DNA of 64,000 bases. Source: Enterococcus aquimarinus (GTDB taxonomy: Bacteria; Bacillota; Bacilli; Lactobacillales; Enterococcaceae). Made by a program: the position numbers and the translations under genes. The stretch is taken from NCBI RefSeq assembly GCF_001885765.1, contig NZ_JXKD01000003.1, positions 152,303 to 216,302 on the forward strand, read 5' to 3'. How positions within the stretch are numbered: position 1 is the first letter of the stretch; every line of letters begins with the position of its first letter. Positions 25,356 through 35,653 of this stretch are shown here, piece by piece. The notes beneath the pieces were generated by a model. It ran no database searches. It was not told where the DNA came from and was given only the letters and a program-made list of their open reading frames with translations.

Positions 25356-27098
25356 ATGTTAACAATTTTTTGGTCTTATATTAAAAAACACCCTTATATT
25401 TACAGTCTTGCTACGGTATTTGCATTACTCTCATCAGGGCTTGCCATCGTACCGAATTATCTCATTCAACGTTTTATCGACGCGATGGTCAATGAGACGT
25501 TAACGAATCAAAACTTAGGGACATATTTAGCCCTTTTCTTGGTTAGTATTGTGCTGATTTATCTCGTCGATATTACTTGGGTTGTCCTATTATTTAGTCA
25601 GTCTTATCGCTATCAAAATACGTTACGCAAACAACTCTATCAACGACTTTTGCAATTACGCACACCGTTTTATGAACGCTTTCGCTCGGGTGACTTAATG
25701 ACACGAATGACTAGTGATATTGAATTTTTAGGTGATACGATTGGCTATGGCTTTATGCTAATTGTCTCGAATGTCACTTGGGCACTTAGTATCTTTACGA
25801 TTATGGTTGTCACCATTTCTTGGCAAGCAACTGTCATCAGCACACTACCACTTGTTCTTTTTGCTTGGGCAGTTTTTAAATTATGGCAAAAAGTCGACGT
25901 CCTTTACGAAGCTAATCGCGATGCGGTGGCTACTTTAAGTAATGAGGTCTTAGAAGTCGTCGATGGCGTCCGTGTGATGCGGGCATATGGTAAAAAAGAA
26001 TTAGAACAAACACGCTTTCAAAAACGAACATCTGAAGTACTAGAAAAAGCCAACCATCTCGTTCTTTATAACGGCGCGGTGGGACCCATTGCCAAATTAT
26101 TTACCGGTTTAAGCATGGCACTCGGGCTAATGTATAGTGGTTATTTAATTAGTCAAGGTCAGATGACGATTGGACAACTGATCTCGTTTCAAATTTACTT
26201 AGGGATGTTGAGTGGTTCAATCTGGGGATTATCAGATATCGTTTTAGTCTATCAGCAAGGCAATGTTTCCTTCCGTAAAGTCGAAGAAATTCTAACTGCC
26301 GATGATTTAGTGGAAAAAAATGGTCATCAACCCCTAACAGGTATCGAAAACATTACTTTTTCAGATTATTCGTTTCAATACCCGACAAGTGACACGCCAA
26401 CGATTCAAAAAATTAACTTAGACATTCAACAAGGTGAAACATTGGGAATTGTTGGGCCAACTGGAAGTGGCAAGACAACGTTGATTCGTCAGCTCCTGCG
26501 TCAATATCCGGCAAGTTCCACCGGCAATTTACAGATCAATCAGCAAGAAATTCAACATTATGCCATTTCAGACTTAGAAAAACTGATTGGTTATGTCCCT
26601 CAAGAGCATGTTCTTTTTTCAAAGAATGTTGCCTATAATATTGGTTTTGGTAAACACCATGCGACAGACGAAGATATTTTAGATGTGGTGGCGTCTGCCG
26701 ATTTCACCAAAGATGTCGCACGAATGCCAGAAGGATTAGAAACATTAATTGGTGAAAAAGGCGTGTCGATTTCTGGGGGACAAAAACAGCGGATTTCTAT
26801 CGCACGTGGATTAATTCGCCAGCCAGAATTACTGATTCTAGATGATTCTTTGTCTGCCGTTGATGCGAAAACGGAACAAGCGATTATCGAAAATATTCAA
26901 GCAATTCGAAAAAATAAAACAACCATTATCATTACGCATCGCTTATCGGCTGTTGCAAACGCGCAAAAAGTGATTGTGATGGATCAAGGGGCCATTACCG
27001 AGTACGGGACCCCTGATGCGTTACTGCGTCAAAAAGGCTGGTATTATCAGCAACACTTGAAACAACAATTGGAGGACAATCAACATGAAAACATTTAA
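25356..27098 (+). CDS. Heterodimeric ABC multidrug exporter, subunit 1 (degenerate-site half; BmrC/EfrC-like)
   Basis: 580 residues: a six-helix transmembrane domain (to about 310), then an ATPase. Walker A is GPTGSGKTT, the signature ISGGQKQR and Walker B LLILDDSLSAVD. The residue after the Walker B Asp is Asp instead of the catalytic Glu, so this subunit contributes the degenerate site typical of heterodimeric exporters. Segments such as EVVDGVRVMRAYGKKELEQ recall YheI/BmrC. The ATG at 25356 has GAGGAA upstream; the frame's earlier reading runs into the leader. It overlaps the partner gene by 14 bases. The drug range is unknown. Confidence 0.9.
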   Translation: MLTIFWSYIKKHPYIYSLATVFALLSSGLAIVPNYLIQRFIDAMVNETLTNQNLGTYLALFLVSIVLIYLVDITWVVLLFSQSYRYQNTLRKQLYQRLLQLRTPFYERFRSGDLMTRMTSDIEFLGDTIGYGFMLIVSNVTWALSIFTIMVVTISWQATVISTLPLVLFAWAVFKLWQKVDVLYEANRDAVATLSNEVLEVVDGVRVMRAYGKKELEQTRFQKRTSEVLEKANHLVLYNGAVGPIAKLFTGLSMALGLMYSGYLISQGQMTIGQLISFQIYLGMLSGSIWGLSDIVLVYQQGNVSFRKVEEILTADDLVEKNGHQPLTGIENITFSDYSFQYPTSDTPTIQKINLDIQQGETLGIVGPTGSGKTTLIRQLLRQYPASSTGNLQINQQEIQHYAISDLEKLIGYVPQEHVLFSKNVAYNIGFGKHHATDEDILDVVASADFTKDVARMPEGLETLIGEKGVSISGGQKQRISIARGLIRQPELLILDDSLSAVDAKTEQAIIENIQAIRKNKTTIIITHRLSAVANAQKVIVMDQGAITEYGTPDALLRQKGWYYQQHLKQQLEDNQHENI

Positions 27099-28836
27099 AC
27101 GACTCCTCAGCTATTTAAAAGATGAACCCCTTTTTTATGGACTGGGGTTCATCCTTTCCATCATCTCAGCTGGATCGACTATTTATACACCCATGATTGG
27201 CAAACAAATCATTGATGTCATTTCAGAAAATGTTAAACAAAATCAACCGGTCTCTTACGAATTCTTGATTCAAAAATTTGGCTGGTTCATGCTCATCACG
27301 GTGATTAGCGCGCTCACAAGTTATAGCAGCTTCTTACTCTTTGCTTTTGCTTCAAATCGCGTTAGCAAAAACATTCGCGATCAAGCGCATGAAAAAATGC
27401 AGCAGTTACCTATTTCCTATTTTGATGACAAACCGGCCGGGAAAATTTCGGCACGCATCGTGAATGATACCGAGGTTTTACGTAATAGCTTTTATCAAAA
27501 CTTCAGTAACCAAGTACTGATTAATCTCTTAATGGTTATCGGAATTTATATCGCACTCTTTCTCGTTAGTCCCGATGTGGGTCTTGCGTTACTCTTACTC
27601 TTACCGTTCTTTTTCGTTTGGCAACTGATTTATATTCGCATCGCGACACCGATTAATAAAAATTGGCGAGAAATTATTAGCGAGTTAAACAGTTTAACTG
27701 CAGAAATCATCCAAGGGGTCTCGATTGTTCAACTCTTCCATCAAGAAGAGAAGATGTTAGAAGAGTTTGAAGAAAAAAATCAAGCTTGGCTGGATAACCG
27801 TATCCGCTCGATTCGACTGGATGGGATTTTATCTTGGGATTTTTCAACTTTTATTAAAAATATTGTCATGTTTTTCTTGCTCCTTTATCTAGGTACACAG
27901 TTTACGAGTGGTTTTTTAGGGTATTCGATGGGAACGATTTTTATTTTAATTAATTACCTTTCGAGTTTATTTGATCCAATTCTCAATCTCGTACGGATCA
28001 TGCCTACGCTACAACAGGCCTTGGCGTCTGGTGAACGGGTGTTTGAATTACTTGATGAAGCGATCGAAACCGATAGTACGCAACCATTAGCCTTTTCAAA
28101 TGGTGAAATTACCTTTGATCACGTGACGTTTGGCTACGATGAACAAAATCAAGTGTTAAAAGATATTCACTTTAAAGTGAACCCTGGAGAAACGGTGGGC
28201 CTTGTCGGACATACCGGTTCCGGAAAAAGTTCCTTAATTAATTTACTCTTTCGTTTTTACGATCCTCAAGAAGGTGCCATCTTAATTGATAATCAACCGA
28301 TTGCAAAATGTAATCGTGAAAGTGTCCGGGAAAAAATGGGAATTGTCTTGCAGGAACCTTACTTATTTAGTGGCACAATCGCAAGCAATGTCAGCATGCA
28401 AGATCAAAGTATTACCGATGAAATGATTATTCAAGCCTTAGAGAAAGTCGGTGCGCATCCCTTACTTGCCAAACTCCCACAAGGAATCCATGAAGAAGTC
28501 ATTGAAAAAGGCCAATCGCTTTCTTCAGGAGAACGGCAACTCATTGCCTTTGCCAGAACACTTGCTAAAAATCCGAAGATTCTCATTTTAGATGAGGCCA
28601 CGTCACATATTGATACTGAGACAGAAGCCATTATCCAAAATGCGATGAACGTCGTGAAAGAAGGTCGGACTACGTTTATCATTGCCCATCGCCTATCCAC
28701 GATTCAACAAGCCGATCAAATTTTACTACTTGATCAAGGCGAAATCAAAGAGCAAGGAACGCATGCGCAGTTGCTCGCTTTAGATGGGCAATACGCCCAG
28801 ATGTATCGCCTACAAGCGAAATCCGCACAAGGATAA
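27085..28836 (+). CDS. Heterodimeric ABC multidrug exporter, subunit 2 (catalytic half; BmrD/EfrD-like)
   Basis: 583 residues with an N-terminal transmembrane domain and a C-terminal ATPase. Walker A is GHTGSGKSS and Walker B ILILDEATSHID, with the catalytic Glu intact. The signature reads LSSGERQL, slightly unusual at the second Gly. Together with subunit 1 this makes one complete and one degenerate ATP site. GGAGG precedes the ATG inside the end of subunit 1, so expression is coupled. The GNAT gene follows after 14 bases and is likely in the same transcript. Confidence 0.92.
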   Translation: MKTFKRLLSYLKDEPLFYGLGFILSIISAGSTIYTPMIGKQIIDVISENVKQNQPVSYEFLIQKFGWFMLITVISALTSYSSFLLFAFASNRVSKNIRDQAHEKMQQLPISYFDDKPAGKISARIVNDTEVLRNSFYQNFSNQVLINLLMVIGIYIALFLVSPDVGLALLLLLPFFFVWQLIYIRIATPINKNWREIISELNSLTAEIIQGVSIVQLFHQEEKMLEEFEEKNQAWLDNRIRSIRLDGILSWDFSTFIKNIVMFFLLLYLGTQFTSGFLGYSMGTIFILINYLSSLFDPILNLVRIMPTLQQALASGERVFELLDEAIETDSTQPLAFSNGEITFDHVTFGYDEQNQVLKDIHFKVNPGETVGLVGHTGSGKSSLINLLFRFYDPQEGAILIDNQPIAKCNRESVREKMGIVLQEPYLFSGTIASNVSMQDQSITDEMIIQALEKVGAHPLLAKLPQGIHEEVIEKGQSLSSGERQLIAFARTLAKNPKILILDEATSHIDTETEAIIQNAMNVVKEGRTTFIIAHRLSTIQQADQILLLDQGEIKEQGTHAQLLALDGQYAQMYRLQAKSAQG

Positions 28837-28850
28837 GGAGGAACGGATTC

Positions 28851-29426
28851 ATGGTCAAAACACTCAAAACACCTCGGCTAACGTTACGACCGTTAACCCT
28901 CGATGATGCCGAAAAGATGTTTCAAAACTGGACGCATTCAGTCAATGCAACAAAATACTTAACTTGGCCACCCCATAGCAATCTCGAAGTTACAAAAGAC
29001 CGGTTACGCCAGCGAATAACAGAAGCGAATGAGGAATGGGGAATTGTTGACACCCAGACACAAGAACTGATGGGCGTCATTGATGTGGTTGGCGAAACTA
29101 CTGAGACGCAGACAAAAATCATCGGTTATGTCTTAGGTGAAAAATTTTGGAATAAAGGTTACATGACGGAAGCTTTAGAAGTAGTCATCGCCTATTTATT
29201 TGACGCCACAGCGGTCAATCGTATTGAAGCAACCCACGATATCGCCAATCCTGGTTCCGGAAAAGTCATGGAAAAAGCCGGCATGACCTTTGAAGGCATC
29301 TTACGACAAGCGGCTCGAAACAATCAAGGAATTGTTGATATCGCCATCTACAGTATTTTACGAGCAGATTTGGAAGAACTAACCGATTCAACAGATACAA
29401 GTTCGGTGCCTCCGTTGAAGCAATAA
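28851..29426 (+). CDS. GNAT family N-acetyltransferase (RimJ/RimL-like)
   Basis: 191 residues. The start TPRLTLRPLTLDDAEKMFQ is typical of RimJ/RimL-type GNATs, and the core has GYVLGEKFWNKGYMTEAL (acetyl-CoA site). RIEATHDIANPGSGKVMEKA and GMTFEGILRQAA follow. It probably acetylates a protein N-terminus or a small amine; the substrate is unknown. AAGGAGG precedes the ATG, 14 bases after the exporter operon, so it may share the attenuator's control. A drug-modifying role alongside the exporter is conceivable but unsupported. Confidence 0.85.
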   Translation: MVKTLKTPRLTLRPLTLDDAEKMFQNWTHSVNATKYLTWPPHSNLEVTKDRLRQRITEANEEWGIVDTQTQELMGVIDVVGETTETQTKIIGYVLGEKFWNKGYMTEALEVVIAYLFDATAVNRIEATHDIANPGSGKVMEKAGMTFEGILRQAARNNQGIVDIAIYSILRADLEELTDSTDTSSVPPLKQ

Positions 29427-29496
29427 CTCGATTTACACGTAAGGAACGTGCAACTTACATCCATCGATTGTTATTCTTGCACATTTCAGCCAATAC

Positions 29497-29540
29497 AAAA
29501 GCGCCAGAACGACAATCAAGTCGCTCTAGCGCTTTTCTTT
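29497..29540 (+). terminator. Terminator of the exporter-GNAT operon
   Basis: AAAAGCGC and GCGCTTTT arms with inner CGAC/GTCG pairing are followed by CTTTT. Confidence 0.75.
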
Positions 29541-29550
29541 TCCATTTTCC

Positions 29551-29588
29551 ACAAAAAAAAAACAGATTACATTTGGAATGTAATCTGT
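29551..29588 (-). terminator. Terminator of rpmE2
   Basis: ACAGATTACA (29562-29571) pairs with TGTAATCTGT (29579-29588). On the minus strand a T-run follows. Confidence 0.88.
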
Positions 29589-29614
29589 CAAAAATTGATA
29601 ACTCAATCTTTTTA

Positions 29615-29878
29615 TTATTCTGCAGCGTTTGTGTCTTTGATACCGTATTTTTTGTTGAAACGGTCCACACGTCCGTCTGCTTGTGTGAATTTTTGACGTC
29701 CAGTATAGAATGGGTGTGAGTCAGAAGTAACCTCAGCACGGATTAATGGGTATGTATTGCCATCTTCCCATTCGATTGTTTCTGAAGAATTTTTTGTAGA
29801 ACCTGTTAGGAATTTGAATCCTGTTGTTGTGTCTAGGAATACCACTGGATGGTACTCTGGATGAATATTTGGTTTCAT
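29615..29878 (-). CDS. rpmE2: 50S ribosomal protein L31, type B
   Basis: 87 residues. It lacks the zinc-binding Cys residues of type A L31, so it is the zinc-independent form. The sequence begins [20 protein letters not shown] and contains [20 protein letters not shown], which are hallmark L31B features. The ATG at 29878 has GGAGAG upstream; longer readings into the upstream region are not supported. It lies downstream of rho, as in many Firmicutes, and has its own terminator. Confidence 0.96.
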   Translation of the reverse strand: MKPNIHPEYHPVVFLDTTTGFKFLTGSTKNSSETIEWEDGNTYPLIRAEVTSDSHPFYTGRQKFTQADGRVDRFNKKYGIKDTNAAE

Positions 29879-29975
29879 AATGCTTTCTCTCCTTTGCCCT
29901 GATCCATTTGCTGTATCAGAGTTGATTTTGAATTTACAACATGAATATCTTAACACGTTTCGTTTTTAGATGCAA

Positions 29976-31271
29976 TTATCTTTTTTTGATTCGTTTAGTT
30001 ATTTTTTCCCCAAACGATAATTCATTCAATGTTTTGAGGAATTCCTCATTATTCTTCGTTTTTTTCATCCATTGAACGAACTGTTCCGTATATTCTAATG
30101 ATTCGCCTTGCATATTGTTACGTAACTTCCACGTATCTTCTAATTGCTCTACAGTCATTAATAACTCTTCTTTACGCGTACTTGATTTTTTCAAATCAAT
30201 TGCTGGGAAGATTCGACGCTCGGCAAGTTGTCTAGAAAGATGCAACTCCATATTCCCTGTTCCTTTGAATTCTTCAAAGATGACGTCATCCATGCGACTA
30301 CCCGTATCTACTAGGGCTGTGGCCAAAATCGTTAAACTACCGCCTTCTTCAATATTTCGCGCAGCACCAAAGAATTTCTTCGGCTTGTATAAGGCCGCAG
30401 GATCAATTCCCCCACTTAACGTTCGACCGCTTGGTGGGACAACTAAGTTATACGCTCTGGCTAGACGCGTTAAACTATCCATTAAGATGACAACATCGCG
30501 TTTGTCTTCTACCAGACGCATCGCACGTTCTAAGACAAGTTCAGCCACTCGTGTATGATTGCTCGGTTGTAAGTCAAACGTGGAAGACACGATGTCCGCT
30601 TTAATACTTCGTTCAAGATCGGTTACTTCTTCTGGTCGTTCATCAATTAATAAGACAATTAATTCAACGTCCGGATGATTCTCCGTGATGCCATTTGCAA
30701 TCTCTTTCAGAATACTCGTTTTACCCGCTTTTGGCGGTGCTACGATTAATCCCCGTTGCCCAAATCCAATGGGGGAAAACAAATCAATCATTCGGGTAGA
30801 CAAACGTCCTGGTGTTGTTTCAAGTTTGATCTTTTGATTTGGATATAGCGCGGTTAACGCTGGGAAGTGCGGCCGTTCTTTTGCTTCTTCAGGATCTTTT
30901 CCATTGACACTTTCAACATGCATCAATCCATAGTAACGTTCCGATTCTTTTGGCGGGCGCGCTTTTCCTGCTACTTTGTCGCCATTTCTCAAGCTGAAAC
31001 GACGAATTTGAGAATTAGAAATATAGATATCTTCTGCACTCGGACCGTAATTAATCGGTCTTAAAAATCCATAGCCATCTTGACCGACAATATCAAGGAT
31101 TCCTTCCATATAAAAGAAACCTTGCTTTTCAGCCTGTGCACGAATAACGGCCAACGAAAGTTCTTTTTTATTCATTTGACTGTAGTAAGGAATTTTTAAC
31201 TCTCTCGCATACGTATAGATTTCTTTTAATGTCCGGTGTTCCAATTCCGCCATTGTTAAATAATCAGCCAT
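29976..31271 (-). CDS. rho: Transcription termination factor Rho
   Basis: 431 residues. The N-terminal Rho domain is followed by an OB-fold RNA-binding domain (GYGFLRPINYGPSAEDIYIS, around residues 68-87). A RecA-like ATPase follows with Walker A PPKAGKTS and the Walker B strand VVILMDSLTRLARAYN. The DEFEEFKGTGNMEL-like segment (read here as FEEFKGTGNMEL) and the R-loop/Q-loop region are present. It ends RNA-dependent transcription. The gene starts 3 bases after murA ends, so the two are an operon; GAGGAG precedes the ATG. Confidence 0.97.
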   Translation of the reverse strand: MADYLTMAELEHRTLKEIYTYARELKIPYYSQMNKKELSLAVIRAQAEKQGFFYMEGILDIVGQDGYGFLRPINYGPSAEDIYISNSQIRRFSLRNGDKVAGKARPPKESERYYGLMHVESVNGKDPEEAKERPHFPALTALYPNQKIKLETTPGRLSTRMIDLFSPIGFGQRGLIVAPPKAGKTSILKEIANGITENHPDVELIVLLIDERPEEVTDLERSIKADIVSSTFDLQPSNHTRVAELVLERAMRLVEDKRDVVILMDSLTRLARAYNLVVPPSGRTLSGGIDPAALYKPKKFFGAARNIEEGGSLTILATALVDTGSRMDDVIFEEFKGTGNMELHLSRQLAERRIFPAIDLKKSSTRKEELLMTVEQLEDTWKLRNNMQGESLEYTEQFVQWMKKTKNNEEFLKTLNELSFGEKITKRIKKR

Positions 31272-31274
31272 CGT

Positions 31275-32531
31275 TTACTCCTCAATCATTTTGATATCTG
31301 CACCAAGGGCAGTTAATTTATCAATTATATTATCATAACCTCTTAAAATGTGATCGACTTTACTAATTTTTGTTGTACCGGTTGCCATTAAGCCCGCAAT
31401 GACTAAACATGCGCCGGCTCTAAGATCAGACGCCATCACGTCCGTTCCTTGCAAGGCATCTGATCCTTCAATTAGGACCACATTTCCTTCAATGCTTGCT
31501 TTAGCGCCCATGCGAACAAGTTCCGGAATATGATTCACCCGTTTCGGATAAATCGTATCCGTCACTTCTGACATTCCTTGCGCTTTTAATAATAATGGCG
31601 TTAACGGTTGTTGTAAATCTGTCGCAAAACCTGGGTAAGGATAGGTTTTTAGCGAAATGGCTTTTAAATCTTTCGCCGGGTAAACGAAAATACTATCTTC
31701 GCCCACATCCATTTTGACGCCCATTTCTTGTAATTTCGAAATAAAACTATCTAGATGCTCGTAAATCACATTTTTTACTGTGATGCCATTTCCTACGGCA
31801 GCAGCTAAGGCTAAATACGTTCCCGCTTCAATCCGGTCTGGAATAATCGAATGGCGACAACCATGCAACTCTTCAACGCCGTCAATCCGTATTTCATTCG
31901 TACCTGCACCACGAATCTTGGCACCCATATTATTTAATAATGTTGCCACATCAATAATCTCAGGTTCTCTTGCGGCATTTTCAATAATCGTACGACCTTT
32001 GGCACGAACAGCGGCTAACATCACGTTAATCGTCGCCCCAATCGAAATCATATCCATAAAAATTCTCGTACCGACAAGTCCATCGCCACTACGTAAATAC
32101 ATCGCACCATGTTCATTCGCCACTTCAGTCCCTAGTGCTTCGAACCCTTTGATGTGTAAATTAATCGGGCGTGGGCCAAGATTACAACCACCTGGAAGTC
32201 CGACAACACCTTCACCAAATTTGCCAAGTAACGCACCCATAAAATAATAAGAAGCTCGCAAGCTATTGATTTTACCGGTCGGCATCGGAATCGAGACAAT
32301 CTCTGTTGGATCAATTTCTAATTGGTTATTGGCAAATTTCGTTTTCACGCCCATAATTTCTAAAATTTCAATCAAGGAATGGACATCTTTAATATCAGGA
32401 ACGCCTTCTAAAATAACGGGAGAATCCGCTAAAATTGCTGCAGGAATCAGTGCAACGACACTATTTTTAGCTCCACTGACAGTGACTTCACCCGTTAACG
32501 GTTTATTACCTTGTATCATTATTTTTTTCAT
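31275..32531 (-). CDS. murA: UDP-N-acetylglucosamine 1-carboxyvinyltransferase
   Basis: 418 residues. It transfers enolpyruvate to UDP-GlcNAc, the first committed step of peptidoglycan synthesis and the fosfomycin target. Catalytic Cys116 is present in [19 protein letters not shown]; Lys22 and Asn23 are in [11 protein letters not shown]. Firmicutes carry two MurA enzymes, and the copy next to fba and rho corresponds to MurAB/MurZ. AGGTG lies upstream of the ATG. It leads into rho without a terminator. Confidence 0.96.
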   Translation of the reverse strand: MKKIMIQGNKPLTGEVTVSGAKNSVVALIPAAILADSPVILEGVPDIKDVHSLIEILEIMGVKTKFANNQLEIDPTEIVSIPMPTGKINSLRASYYFMGALLGKFGEGVVGLPGGCNLGPRPINLHIKGFEALGTEVANEHGAMYLRSGDGLVGTRIFMDMISIGATINVMLAAVRAKGRTIIENAAREPEIIDVATLLNNMGAKIRGAGTNEIRIDGVEELHGCRHSIIPDRIEAGTYLALAAAVGNGITVKNVIYEHLDSFISKLQEMGVKMDVGEDSIFVYPAKDLKAISLKTYPYPGFATDLQQPLTPLLLKAQGMSEVTDTIYPKRVNHIPELVRMGAKASIEGNVVLIEGSDALQGTDVMASDLRAGACLVIAGLMATGTTKISKVDHILRGYDNIIDKLTALGADIKMIEE

Positions 32532-32667
32532 TTAAGTTCACCTATTACTTTTCAATTAATTATTTCAATCTTTCCTATCTTAGCATATTTTACTAAAAGA
32601 AAAAAGGTACGAGTGTTTTTGTTCACAACTCTTAGAGGTTTCTCTCATTTTAAACAAAAACAGTCAG

Positions 32668-32714
32668 TAAAAAAGGCCTTAAACATACCATTAGTATGCT
32701 TAAGACCTTTTTTT
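32668..32714 (-). terminator. Terminator of fba
   Basis: An interrupted hairpin: AAAGG/CCTTT, TTAA/TTAA and ATAC/GTAT pair around a small loop. A-run and T-run flank it, so it works on the minus strand and may also work on the other. Confidence 0.75.
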
Positions 32715-32723
32715 ATTTTTTAA

Positions 32724-33593
32724 TTAAGCTTTGTTTGCTGAACCAAATAAATCGATATGAGCTTCTGCTTCTTTCACGATTGCTGCTTTACCTGGTGCTA
32801 ATAGTTGACGAGGATCAAATCCTTTGCCTTCTAAATCTTTACCAGCTTCAATGTATTCACGAGTTGCTTTTGCAAATAATACTTGGAACTCAGTGTTTAC
32901 GTTGATTTTTGAAACGCCCATTGAGATTGCTTTCGCGATTTGATCTGCAGGAATTCCTGATCCACCGTGTAATACTAATGGCATATCTTGGCCAACTGCA
33001 TTCGCAATTGCTTGTAAGTGATCAAATGCTAATCCAGTCCAGTTTGAAGGATATGCACCGTGAATGTTTCCGATACCACAAGCTAGGAAATCAATTCCTG
33101 TATTTGCGATTTGAACACATTCGTCGATATCTGCTAATTCACCAGTACCGATGATTCCATCTTCTTCTCCACCGATTGAACCAACTTCACACTCAACAGA
33201 AACGCCTTTTGCGTGTGCTTTTTCAACAACATCTTTAGCTAATTTTAAGTTTTCGTCAAATGGTAAGTGAGAACCATCAAACATCACTGAAGTGTATCCT
33301 GCTTCGATACATGCTAAAGCTGCTTCGTAATCGCCATGGTCTAAGTGAAGTGTCACTGGAACAGTAATGTTCATTGACTCAATTAAATCTTTAACCATGT
33401 TTACGACTAATTTGTAGCCGCCCATGTATTTTGCAGCGCCCATTGAAGTTTGGATTAAAACTGGTGCTTTCTTTGCTTCTGCTGCTTGTAAAATCGCTTG
33501 CGTCCACTCTAAGTTGTTTGTGTTAAAAGCTCCAATTGCATAGCCGCCTTTACGAGCTGCCTGTAAGATTTCAGTTCCTGATACTAATGGCAT
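32724..33593 (-). CDS. fba: Class II fructose-1,6-bisphosphate aldolase
   Basis: 289 residues. It is the zinc-dependent aldolase of glycolysis. The metal- and substrate-binding segments are VPVTLHLDHGDYEAAL (His and Asp), FDGSHLPFDENL and LVLHGGSGIP, followed by ISKINVNTEFQ-like sequence (read GVSKINVNTEF). GGAGG precedes the ATG. It has its own terminator before the murA region. Codon choice is strongly biased to highly expressed codons, as expected for a glycolytic gene. Confidence 0.97.
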   Translation of the reverse strand: MPLVSGTEILQAARKGGYAIGAFNTNNLEWTQAILQAAEAKKAPVLIQTSMGAAKYMGGYKLVVNMVKDLIESMNITVPVTLHLDHGDYEAALACIEAGYTSVMFDGSHLPFDENLKLAKDVVEKAHAKGVSVECEVGSIGGEEDGIIGTGELADIDECVQIANTGIDFLACGIGNIHGAYPSNWTGLAFDHLQAIANAVGQDMPLVLHGGSGIPADQIAKAISMGVSKINVNTEFQVLFAKATREYIEAGKDLEGKGFDPRQLLAPGKAAIVKEAEAHIDLFGSANKA

Positions 33594-33816
33594 AATAATT
33601 TCCTCCTAGTTTTTAGCTAAACTTATTTGTCAAGAATTATGATTCTCAACCAACGCCTTTATTTTAGCAAAGTTTCAAGACTTTTACTAGTCAATCTAAA
33701 CATTTTACTTGTTTTTTCATAATCAATTAAGAAGGATGGCGTTTTATCTAAGGAAACTTTCAGAAAATAACCATCATTATAGTCTATTCTTCCTGATAAA
33801 ATCATTGAATGCAAAC

Positions 33817-33852
33817 AAAAGCCGCTTGACTCCTGTATGTCAAACGGCTTTT
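33817..33852 (-). terminator. Terminator of the glnRA operon
   Basis: AAAAGCCG and CGGCTTTT, extended by TTGAC/GTCAA. On the minus strand TTTTGTTT follows. Confidence 0.8.
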
Positions 33853-33860
33853 ACTTATTC

Positions 33861-35201
33861 TTAATAGAGTTCTAAATATTGTTCTCTTTCCCATTCAGAG
33901 ACAGTTTGACGATAAGCTGCCCATTCCATACGTTTGGCTTCATTAAAGTTACCATAAATATGTTGTCCCAAGGCATCAATCATGACTGGATCTTTACGTA
34001 AGGCTTTAATCGCATTGTGAATCGTTGATGGTAAGTCATAGATTTGTGCCGCTTCACGCTCTTCTTCTGTCATCACATAAATATTACGATCGACAGCTGG
34101 TGGCGGCGTTAAATCGCGGCGAATACCATCTAGTCCTGCTTCTAACAAGACTGCCATCGCTAAGTACGGATTAGCCGTTGGATCGACAGAACGTAACTCA
34201 AGACGTGTGGATAGCCCTCTCGCCTCTGGAATACGAATCAGTGGAGAACGATTATGTCCAGACCAAGCCACGTACACAGGCGCTTCAAATCCTGGTACTA
34301 AACGTTTATAAGAGTTAACCGTTGGATTACATACGGCAGTGAAGGCCCGTGCATGATCTAACAACCCTGCCATAAATTGATAAGCCGTCTTACTTAACTG
34401 TCTATCACCTTCTTCATCAAAGAAGGCATTTTCTTTGCCTTTAAATAATGACATATTACAGTGCATCCCAGAGCCTGCAATCCCATATAACGGTTTCGCC
34501 ATGAACGTTGCATGAAGGCCGTGTTTTCGAGCAATCGTCTTCACAACTAATTTAAAGGTTTGAATATTGTCACACGCTTCAATCACATCTGCGTATTTAA
34601 AATCAATTTCGTGTTGTCCAGGGGCGGTTTCGTGGTGAGAAGCCTCGACTTCAAAGCCCATTTTTTCTAACTCTAACACGATATCACGACGACAGTTTTC
34701 CCCTAAGTCCATTGGTGAAAAATCAAAATAGCCACCCTTATCATTTAGGTCAGTCGTAATCTCGCCTTCTTCATCTAACTTAAATAAGAAAAATTCTGGT
34801 TCTGGACCTAAGTTAAAGGAAGTGAAGCCTAAGTCATTCATACTCTTTAAGATTCGTTTTAAATTGCCACGAGGATCTCCCGCAAAAGGCGTTCCATCTG
34901 GATTATAAATATCACAAATTAACCGTGCAACCTTCCCATGTTGGTTCTCCCAAGGAAAAATTAACCAAGTTGATAAATCAGGATAAAGATACATATCGCT
35001 TTCTTCAATTCGAACAAACCCTTCAATCGAAGAACCATCAAACATCATTTTATTATCCAAGACTTTTTTTAATTGACTGATTGGAACTTCCACATTTTTG
35101 ATTGTTCCCATAATGTCGGTAAACATTAAACGTAAAAAACGAACGTTCTCTTCTTGTGCGTGTTTGATAATTTCGTCAGCAGTGTAGTCGATTCTTGGCA
35201 T
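33861..35201 (-). CDS. glnA: Glutamine synthetase, type I alpha
   Basis: 446 residues. It makes glutamine from glutamate, ammonia and ATP and, in Firmicutes, feedback-inhibited GlnA controls GlnR. Visible motifs are FDGSSIEGF, the ATP/metal segments GPEPEFFLF and [25 protein letters not shown] and [13 protein letters not shown]. It lacks the adenylylation-type extension, as expected of the alpha form. The ATG at 35201 has GAGG 8 bases upstream; an ATG three codons earlier sits directly on the ribosome binding site. Second gene of glnR-glnA. Confidence 0.97.
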   Translation of the reverse strand: MPRIDYTADEIIKHAQEENVRFLRLMFTDIMGTIKNVEVPISQLKKVLDNKMMFDGSSIEGFVRIEESDMYLYPDLSTWLIFPWENQHGKVARLICDIYNPDGTPFAGDPRGNLKRILKSMNDLGFTSFNLGPEPEFFLFKLDEEGEITTDLNDKGGYFDFSPMDLGENCRRDIVLELEKMGFEVEASHHETAPGQHEIDFKYADVIEACDNIQTFKLVVKTIARKHGLHATFMAKPLYGIAGSGMHCNMSLFKGKENAFFDEEGDRQLSKTAYQFMAGLLDHARAFTAVCNPTVNSYKRLVPGFEAPVYVAWSGHNRSPLIRIPEARGLSTRLELRSVDPTANPYLAMAVLLEAGLDGIRRDLTPPPAVDRNIYVMTEEEREAAQIYDLPSTIHNAIKALRKDPVMIDALGQHIYGNFNEAKRMEWAAYRQTVSEWEREQYLELY

Positions 35202-35232
35202 TTTTTCCATCCTCTTTCATTAATTAAAAGTT

Positions 35233-35607
35233 TTAAATTCTAGGGTTTTTCTGGAAAGGATTACTATGGGATAGTCCTCCTTGCGATAATAATTCATCAT
35301 AAAAAATACGACGAACATCTTTATCGGTTAACGGTTGTTTCACTTTTGTCTCAACTTCCTCTTCTTTCATTTCATAAAGCTTTTTAATTCCAGCCATATT
35401 GAGTCCATCCGAGAGGTAATCTTTAATCTCAAGTAAGACATCAATATCATTCAAAGAATACATTCGGCGATTCCCTTCACTTCTTTCTGGGTGAATTAAA
35501 TCTTGTTCCTCATAATAACGAATCTGTCGCGCGGTTAAGTCGGTCAATTTCATGACTGTTCCAATAGGAAACACAGACATTGATCGGCGAAATTCTTTCT
35601 CTTGCAT
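35233..35607 (-). CDS. glnR: Nitrogen metabolism repressor GlnR (MerR family)
   Basis: 124 residues. The N-terminal MerR winged helix reads FPIGTVMKLTDLTARQIRYYEEQDLI followed by an RRMYSLNDI wing. A short C-terminal tail, through which GlnA signals in Bacillus, ends in NPFQKNP. It represses glnRA and ammonium uptake genes when nitrogen is ample. GGGAGG precedes the ATG. A perfect GlnR operator lies upstream of its promoter. Confidence 0.95.
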   Translation of the reverse strand: MQEKEFRRSMSVFPIGTVMKLTDLTARQIRYYEEQDLIHPERSEGNRRMYSLNDIDVLLEIKDYLSDGLNMAGIKKLYEMKEEEVETKVKQPLTDKDVRRIFYDELLSQGGLSHSNPFQKNPRI

Positions 35608-35653
35608 GATTGCCTCCCTTGTTATTCTCGATTAAATAGTTGATGATAGAAAA

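Noticed and set aside
29455..29739. Overlapping short frames on both strands between GNAT and rpmE2
   Set aside because: They cover two terminators and the end of rpmE2 and contain no conserved sequence.
31780..32247. Long plus-strand frame opposite murA
   Set aside because: It is antisense to a well-conserved gene, has no ribosome binding site, and its composition is that of a shadow frame.
32266..32535. Frame covering the start of murA on the plus strand
   Set aside because: Antisense shadow of murA without a start signal.
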